Of a DNA stretch of 64,000 nucleotides, positions 54,250-64,000 are shown piece by piece. The notes under the pieces are model-generated. The model was not told where the DNA came from and made no database searches. It saw only the letters and a program-made list of their open reading frames with translations. A program made the translations under genes and the position numbers. The DNA is from Prototheca cutis (taxonomy: Eukaryota > Chlorophyta > Trebouxiophyceae > Chlorellales > Chlorellaceae): NCBI GenBank assembly GCA_002897115.2, contig BCIH01000003.1, positions 775,805-839,804 of the forward strand, written 5' to 3'. Within the stretch, counting starts at the first letter, position 1, and each line of letters begins with the position of its first letter.

Positions 54250-58227
<3,978 letters not shown>

Positions 58228-59260
58228 GTTTCCCCACACAGGGGAGCCCCTGACCATCCCCCACCCTTTGCGGCCTCCACGGAAGCCCGTGGAGCACCGC
58301 TGGATGGCCCCCACTGCGTTCCGAACCCTTGCAGTCGATCAATTGATCGACGACCTTGCCATCGTCCCGAGCACCAACTGGTCCGGTGCGGATGCGCGGC
58401 ATCCGAGACGGCGGCTGGCGCTGCAGCCGCCATCTCTCGACAGTCGCCTGCAACCCCCAAGCCACCACTCTGTGCAGAAACCAACGAAACATTTCCATCT
58501 CTTCTCTTTTCGACAGGTCGCAGATGGCTTTTCTCTTTGTTGTAGACCTTTTCCCGTGATCAAACCCGTCCATGTCCTTAGCGGCACCCTGCCCGAGCGA
58601 CCTTTCCGCACCATCCACCCTCCCCTCCCCTGCGCTGGCTGTGTCACTGTGCCGGCAGCACTGCCGCCATGAGGCACCAGTGCAGGGTTCGGGCCTATGT
58701 ACCTTTCCTGCGACCTACAGAACTTTCATCCACGAGAACTTGAGACTGGGCCCCTCTGCTTGGCGTGCCAACTCTCTCTGCGCTGCGCCGCACACCAGGA
58801 GCCCCTTTCCCAGAAGGGGCCGCATGGAAGAAAGGGGAGGTCTGCAGAACCGTGGGNCTCCCCCTGCTTTCCATGCGGCCTGGTGTATGGCCTGTCCGCT
58901 AAAACTCTAATCCCATTCATGGCATGGCTGCATGCCACGTTGCTCCATCTCTCACTCTTTCTTTTCCCTCTGGCCACCCCATGCCTCCGGCCACGCTCAT
59001 CAGAATACTCTTCCGAGCGCGCCNATGCGTCGCATGCATAAATGTTGTCGCATCTCTCGCTCCGGCGTGGCAGCTGTGCTCGGTCACCTTTCCCTGCACG
59101 CACGTGCCAGGCCGCTTCCCCACCTACCCGGGAACCTGGCCTGGGAGGATCCCCCAGGGAAGGACAGGGTTCAACCATAGCACCTTGCTCAGACTGCTCG
59201 AAGCATTTCGCATGCAATTCTTTTGCACATATCTACTGACTGAAACGGTGCATGCGTCTT
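58228..59260. other. convergent intergenic region
   Basis: The 3' ends of the subtilase and HST genes meet here. I see no gene; isolated n calls occur at about 58858 and 59024. Confidence 0.35.
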
Positions 59261-60318
59261 CTACAAAAAGAGAACCAGCGTGTACTCGGCATAAAACAGC
59301 CACCAGATGGAGCGGTAGTACGCCGCGACATCATCGGCCCAGCGCCGCGTGCTCCAGGTTAGTGCACACGCAAACGTTGCGTGTGCGGCACAGATCAGTG
59401 GCGCATTTAGGACGTCAGAATGCATTGCGGCTACGACGGCTGAGACGGCATACGCGGTGTCCAGCAGTCCACTGCCCAACAGCATCAGCCGCCGGGTGCC
59501 GAGCCGCGATGCCAGCGTGTCAATCCCAGCAGCCCGGTCGCCGGCAATGTCGGGCAGATCCTTTGTCAGTGCAATCACACCGGCAAACATCGTTGCCACA
59601 CATGTCGTGAACCTGCGCATGCATGGACTGGTCTCAGGGTGTTTTTTATTTCACCTACTTTTTCTTCGTGGGAGGGAGGGGTGCATCGGTTGACTAAAGA
59701 GAGAGGGCCCGCTCACTGCCTGCACACACACACACACACACACACACAAAGGACCCGGCGCCCTAGATCGTACGTGATGGTTGGGTTCCATGCAAAGGGC
59801 AGGCCCAGTGCACCGCGTGCCGCGAGGTAGACACCGTAGTTGAGGAGGAAGCCGCGCACAGTGGCGATGATGACGCAGGCCGCGGTGGGAGAACGCTTGA
59901 GTCGGAGCGGCGGCACCGAGTATGATGTGCCGAGGACCAGGCCTGTCGCATAGAGCGCTGTGAGCCCCAGACCAAAGGCCGTAGCGCAGAGGCCCAACCC
60001 CGCACCGGCCAGACCCAGGCACAATATCCAGGCCGTCCGGGGTCGCATGGCCCCCGCCGCCAGCGGCAGCCACGGCTTGTTCACCACATCAATGTCCACA
60101 TCATATATCTGCGCTCCAGAACAACACGGTTTGTGTCATTGTGGTTACATTGCTATTGTAACAGGAACACATTGCAAGGGATGTGATCGTTCAGGTTTGA
60201 ATTGCTGCCAGCCTTGAGCCCGCTTTTTGCCACATTGAGCCCTAAAACACCACCTGCAGCTGGTGCCATTGTCATGGACTCGCATGAAATCCCCCAACAC
60301 ACGCACACGCACACACAC

Positions 60319-60363
<45 letters not shown>

Positions 60364-60834
60364 TGCCTGATTGATCCCGACGATGTAGCCGTTGCCTGCG
60401 AGGAGGATCCCCACGCCCAGTGCCGCCCTGGGCAGCAGCCGCCAGTCCACCAGGTCTGGCCGCTCCAGCAGTGCGCGTGCAGTCACGGTGCAGGCAGCCA
60501 GCACGGTGCCCCGGATCGTATGTGGTCGAAGAAAGTCCCAGAACACCCGCAGGAAACGACCGCATTTAGTCAGCAACCCGTCGCCTGGCAGCAGCGTGGG
60601 AGAGCCTGGATCCGCATCCGACGCTGGTCCTGCAGCCGCGCGCCGCAGCATACCGCCATGTGGCAGGCAGCGCCGTGGGACGCGGGGACGCTGTGCATCA
60701 TGCAGGCTGGTCCTCCGAACGCCGTGGTGCGCGAGGCTACCGCGGCCATGATACGAGACAGGTGCAGGGGGCACTCCCAGTACACTGCAAGGACAGCAGG
60801 GTCTTGCGTGAGACCTGCTGCTCCAGAGGATCAT
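59261..60834 (-). CDS. HST: homogentisate solanesyltransferase (plastoquinone biosynthesis)
   Basis: An integral membrane UbiA prenyltransferase that joins homogentisate and solanesyl diphosphate, the first step to plastoquinone-9, in the plastid envelope. Minus-strand exons 60834-60367, 60108-59774 and 59612-59261 give about 384 residues. The first 85 residues are transit-peptide-like. The two Asp motifs are [15 protein letters not shown] and [61 protein letters not shown] and [13 protein letters not shown] match HST rather than the phytyltransferase. The first intron appears to start CAG|GCATGT, a GC-AG intron: no GT donor restores [11 protein letters not shown] in phase. That intron also carries a CA repeat. 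Start is tentative; an earlier transit-peptide exon is possible. Confidence 0.92.
60298..60362 (+). repeat. (CA)n microsatellite in an HST intron
   Basis: Imperfect CA run, immediately downstream (minus-strand sense) of the HST exon 1 donor. Confidence 0.85.
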
Positions 60835-61220
60835 TCAAATGCACGGATCGCCCCACACATTTGGTGGGATGAAAGATTCCACCCCATGCACTCACGCGCT
60901 CAGTCCAGGCAGTCCACGCTCCATGCCTGGGCCTGGCACTGCCCCGGGCGGCTTACCGGCTCCTGCCTGGGCGCCTCCCAGCCTTGATCGGGGTTCCACA
61001 CAGGGAGGCTGGAGTCAGAATGACTAGAACGAATGTTACATGTTCTCGCATGACCGTGTATGCGATCGGTGCGAACCGCCATGACATGCCACGTGGCTGG
61101 GATTTGCTGGACCCGTCTCGTTCCGGAAAACTGACCGATCTCAAAATCGGATCCGGAGAAACCAAAACCTGCAGCCTGGATGAGTGGGATATTCCGACGC
61201 ATGACAAAAAACCCTTGATC
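60835..61220. promoter_or_regulatory. divergent promoter region of HST and the GILT gene
   Basis: About 385 bases lie between two start codons on opposite strands. No defined element was recognised; an upstream transit-peptide exon of HST could lie here. Confidence 0.35.
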
Positions 61221-62122
61221 ATGGCTCGCTGGTTGGGTGTAGCTCTGGGCGGCCTGGCACTGGCCGTGGCCACAACCGCGCACCAGCCCGTGGAAGTGAC
61301 TCTGTACGGGGAGTCTCTCTGCCCCTTTTGCAAAAATTGGATTCTCACGCAGGCGAAGGGTCTGTTTGATGAAGGTTTCAGCAGCCACATCGTGTTTCGC
61401 TACGTGGCCTGGGGCAATGCCCGGCTGGGGAGCAAGGTGAGGTGATCTGACTTGGGAAGGGAAGCCTGTGTGAACCAGTGGGATGTCGCCACACACCTCC
61501 TCCCCCCAGACCCTCCACCCCAACTACTCACCCACACGACACAACACAGGGCGAGGCGCAGTGCCAGCACGGCCCTGCAGAGTGTGAGGGCAACCGGCTG
61601 ATCAACTGTGCGCAGGCGACGACATCTGGTGGCCAGGATGTCTGGTTCCCCTATGTCGCATGCCTCGCACGCAGTTCAGGTCGCAACTGGGAAATGGACA
61701 GCCGTGCCTGCGCCGCCGAGGCGGGGCTGGAAGCCGCTGCCATCGAACGCTGCGCTTCTGGCGACCAGGGTGCGGCGCTGGAGGATGCTGCCCGCCACGA
61801 GACCGCGGATCTACGGCCTTCGCACAGTGGCGTGCCGTGGGTGCTCGTGAATGGTGTCCCGCTGCGTGACGCCAGCGAACAAATGGTGCTCATCGTGTGT
61901 GCGGCCATCCCCGCAGACGCCCACAAGCCAGACGCCTGTTTCAGGGACGACGATAGTGCGGTGGTCGAGAAGACCGAGGAGCGCGAGCTTGGCAAGCAGA
62001 GTAGGCTCCCCCGTGACACCACGACCACCTGGGCGCCACTGGCCTGGCTGAAAGAGGAGCTGCGCCAGTTCCTGAGGGACAGTGGCGACGACGGGGTCAG
62101 CCTGCGTCGCCACATCCAGTGA
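61221..62122 (+). CDS. GILT-like thiol reductase (gamma-interferon-inducible lysosomal thiol reductase family)
   Basis: Exons 61221-61436 and 61550-62122 join in phase to about 262 residues. Residues 1-20 form a signal peptide (WLGVALGGLALAVATTA). The active-site CxxC is CPFC at residues 34-37 within VEVTLYGESLCPFCKNW. The GILT signature CQHGPAECEGN is intact in exon 2, followed by paired Cys in NCAQ, VACLA and ERCASG. Family members reduce disulfides in acidic compartments (lysosome or vacuole). A C-terminal tail of about 65 residues after VLIVCAAIPAD is charged and has no obvious domain. The first exon ends right after the thioredoxin-like beta-alpha unit. Start chosen because the signal peptide begins there; an upstream in-frame Met exists. 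Confidence 0.9.
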
Positions 62123-62581
62123 TGCGCCTGGACGATCAAGAAAGTGCTGCACTGCCAGCTCTGAAGCGGGGACACCAACCCATCCTTGCTCTCCTATCAT
62201 CTCTGCTGATGTATTTATAGACGGTTCGCCTCGATTTTCCACTACCGACATCCCTGCGATTGATGGATTGGTGGTACGATGCTCCGAGGATGTGAGGCAC
62301 CCGTTGGACACAGAGTGCGCCAACAGTTTGGGCTGTACAGAGTCAATGCCTTGACGACATGAAGATCCAGCCTGTTGGTTGTCGATGGGGTCCTGGGACT
62401 GTGTCGGGGATCCTTATTCAGTTTACGCGCACGCTGTGCTGCTTTGCCACAGTTCATGACCTCTGCCAATGCTTCCAATAAATTTCCGGGTGCACAGCAT
62501 CATGTGCTTTCTTTCCCTCCTCCTACGATGCTGTGCTCCCAGTGGCCAGTGAGGAGGAGAGAAGCAGGGCACAAGCGCNTG
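62123..62581. other. convergent intergenic region
   Basis: 3' ends of the GILT gene and the DDM1-like gene. No gene or clear poly(A) element recognised. Confidence 0.35.
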
Positions 62582-64000
62582 TCACTCCACGCCGGCGAGC
62601 AGTCCCGATCCAGAGAGCTGGTGGACAACTTCATAGCCGACGCCCGTGTCCGAGTACGGCCGCTTCAGGCCCGGCGTGACCAGATGGCTGCGGTCCAGCA
62701 GCTGCTCCAGGGTCGCATCATCGACGGCGCCACTCTGCACCAGCGCGGCGGGGTCGCTGGTGGCGTGGCCATCAGCGGCGGTTGCCCCAGCGCCGTCACC
62801 ATCACCCGTAGCACCGAGGCTCAGGACGTCCAGGAGCTCTTCCTTGGACAGCGACCCAGCGCCCGCACGCTTGCTGTCGTCGTCCGCATGCAGGAACGCG
62901 CCGTTTTTGATGACCAGGCGCTCGAGCTGGAGCTTTGCTCGGGCGCGGGCGAGGAGCCGGCCCTCGACGCTGTGCGCACTGGCGAGCCTCAACACGAGCA
63001 CGGGGTTGTGCTGGCCGATGCGGTGACACCTGTCCATGGCCTGCAGGTCCTGCTGCGGGTTCCAGTCCGAGTCGTACAGCACACACGTGTCTGCCGCCGT
63101 CAGGTTGATGCCCAGACCGCCCGCACGCGTGGAAAGCAGGAAAACCTTGTATGCCGGATCGGAATTAAACGTCGCGACGGCTTCCTGCCGCTCCTGCCAC
63201 GACACCGAGCCGTCCAGTCGGCAGTGGCTGATGCCCCGGGCCTCGAGGTAGCTGGCCAGAATGTCCAGCATTGCCGTCATCTGACTAAACACAAGGACCT
63301 TGTGCCCCGCAGGCAGCAGCCGGTCCAGCACCCGCTCCAGCAGCGCCAGTTTCCCACACTCTTCAACCAGCTGCTCGGGCGGCGGGTAAAACACTGAACC
63401 TGCAGACGGGTGGGTACATTTGGTGGCTGGGTTGAGCGGGGCTTTTCTCTATCATGACTTGCTTCTTTAAAGTAATATTCTCTCCCAACCAACGACACAT
63501 AGCTCCACCTACCGTCAAAGGCACTGGTAATCAAGTCAGGGTGGTTGCAGTTTTTCCGTAGCTGCATGAGCATGTTGTTGAGGGAGGTCATGGAGGCGGC
63601 GGTAGGGGGGCCGCCGGCCTGCTTGGCCAGGCCTTCTCGCAGCGTGCCTGCCCGGAGCTGATCGTTGAGCTGGCGCTGCTTGGCGGACAGCGGCGCGTAC
63701 AGCACGATTTCCAGCTTGCCGGGCAGGCTGGTCTCGACGTCTGTCTTGACGCGGCGGAGGAGGAAGGGTTTGAGGATGGCATGCAGCTTCCCGACAATCG
63801 CGCGGGTCTGGTCCTCCAGCTCATCCCCGGGCCCCGCGGCGGCTTCGGCCATGCCCTCAAACCACGCTTCAAAGTCTGCCAGCGAGCTAAAGGCCTCGGG
63901 CAGGATGAAATTGAGCAGGGACCACAGCTCGGCCAGGTTGTTTTGCAGCGGTGTCCCCGTGAGCAGGAGCTTGTTGTCCACTGCCAGCGTGCGGAGCTCG
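62582..64000 (-). CDS. DDM1: SNF2-family chromatin remodeller DDM1/LSH, C-terminal part (cut by window edge)
   Basis: A Swi2/Snf2 ATPase required for DNA methylation and silencing of transposons in plants, and for LSH/HELLS function in animals. Two minus-strand exons are visible, 64000-63513 (continuing beyond the window) and 63399-62582, joined in phase. They encode the last part of the DEXD lobe (NKLLLTGTPLQNNLAELWSL) and KLHAILKPFLLRRVKTDVE, then the helicase C lobe: HKVLVFSQMTAMLDILASYL, LLSTRAGGLGINLTAADTC, YDSDWNPQQDLQAMDRCHRI. A C-terminal segment (LDRSHLVTPG) resembles the end of plant DDM1. The order and spacing match DDM1/LSH better than ISWI or CHD. The start, N-terminal region and Walker A motif lie to the right of 64000. 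Confidence 0.92.

Noticed and set aside
60202..60987. 261-codon + strand frame opposite HST
   Set aside because: Contains the CA repeat translated as Thr-His and overlaps the HST exon; no domain.

Overview
This window is nuclear DNA of a green alga, most likely a trebouxiophyte of the Chlorella/Auxenochlorella type. That placement is my inference. The evidence is GC-rich coding sequence, short GT-AG introns with donors such as GTGCGT and GTGAGT, plant-type proteins (plastid HEMB with an Asp-rich metal site, homogentisate solanesyltransferase, PTS2 citrate synthase, SPX-RING, VAMP72-type longin R-SNARE), and TGTAA-type poly(A) signals. It is a draft assembly: there are single n calls, two N gaps (45198-45297 and 56660-57184) and long poly-C runs. 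I find 25 protein-coding genes, 24 complete or nearly so and one cut by the window edge. Exons were joined by hand using reading phase and remembered family sequences, so single splice sites may be off by a few bases.

Layout, 1-16200, all + strand: peroxisomal citrate synthase (437-2381), a small membrane protein of unknown function (3876-4804), a Nit1-type amidase (6003-7575), a secreted GH5 mannanase-like enzyme with EGF and PAN-like modules (8097-10924), a membrane-anchored coiled-coil protein (11557-14103) and a tandem universal-stress-domain protein (14429-16195).

Layout, 17100-40800: plastid porphobilinogen synthase (-), mitochondrial ribosomal protein bL34 (+), chaperonin subunit CCT7 (-), mitochondrial ATP synthase beta (-), a VAMP72-like R-SNARE (+), spliceosomal DEAH helicase PRP2 (-), ATG12 (+), a YTH-domain RNA-binding protein (+), a PQ-loop membrane protein (+) and a large Ala/Gln-rich nuclear-type protein (-).

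Layout, 42000-64000: SPX-RING ubiquitin ligase (+), nuclear actin-related protein ARP4 (-) with the complete SNU13 gene lying inside one of its introns on the opposite strand, Rab geranylgeranyltransferase alpha (+), an SLX9-like ribosome biogenesis factor (-), a secreted subtilase with a Pro/Lys/Arg linker and a fucolectin-like C-terminal domain (+), homogentisate solanesyltransferase (-), a GILT-like thiol reductase (+) and the C-terminal part of a DDM1/LSH chromatin remodeller (-), which runs off the right edge.

The genes are mostly unrelated housekeeping functions, as expected for a eukaryotic chromosome, with no operon or mobile element. The more unusual items are the two multidomain secreted enzymes, the SNU13-in-ARP4 nesting, a degenerate nucleotide loop in ARP4, two apparent GC-AG introns, an SPX-RING protein with a very long linker, and the poly-C tracts.
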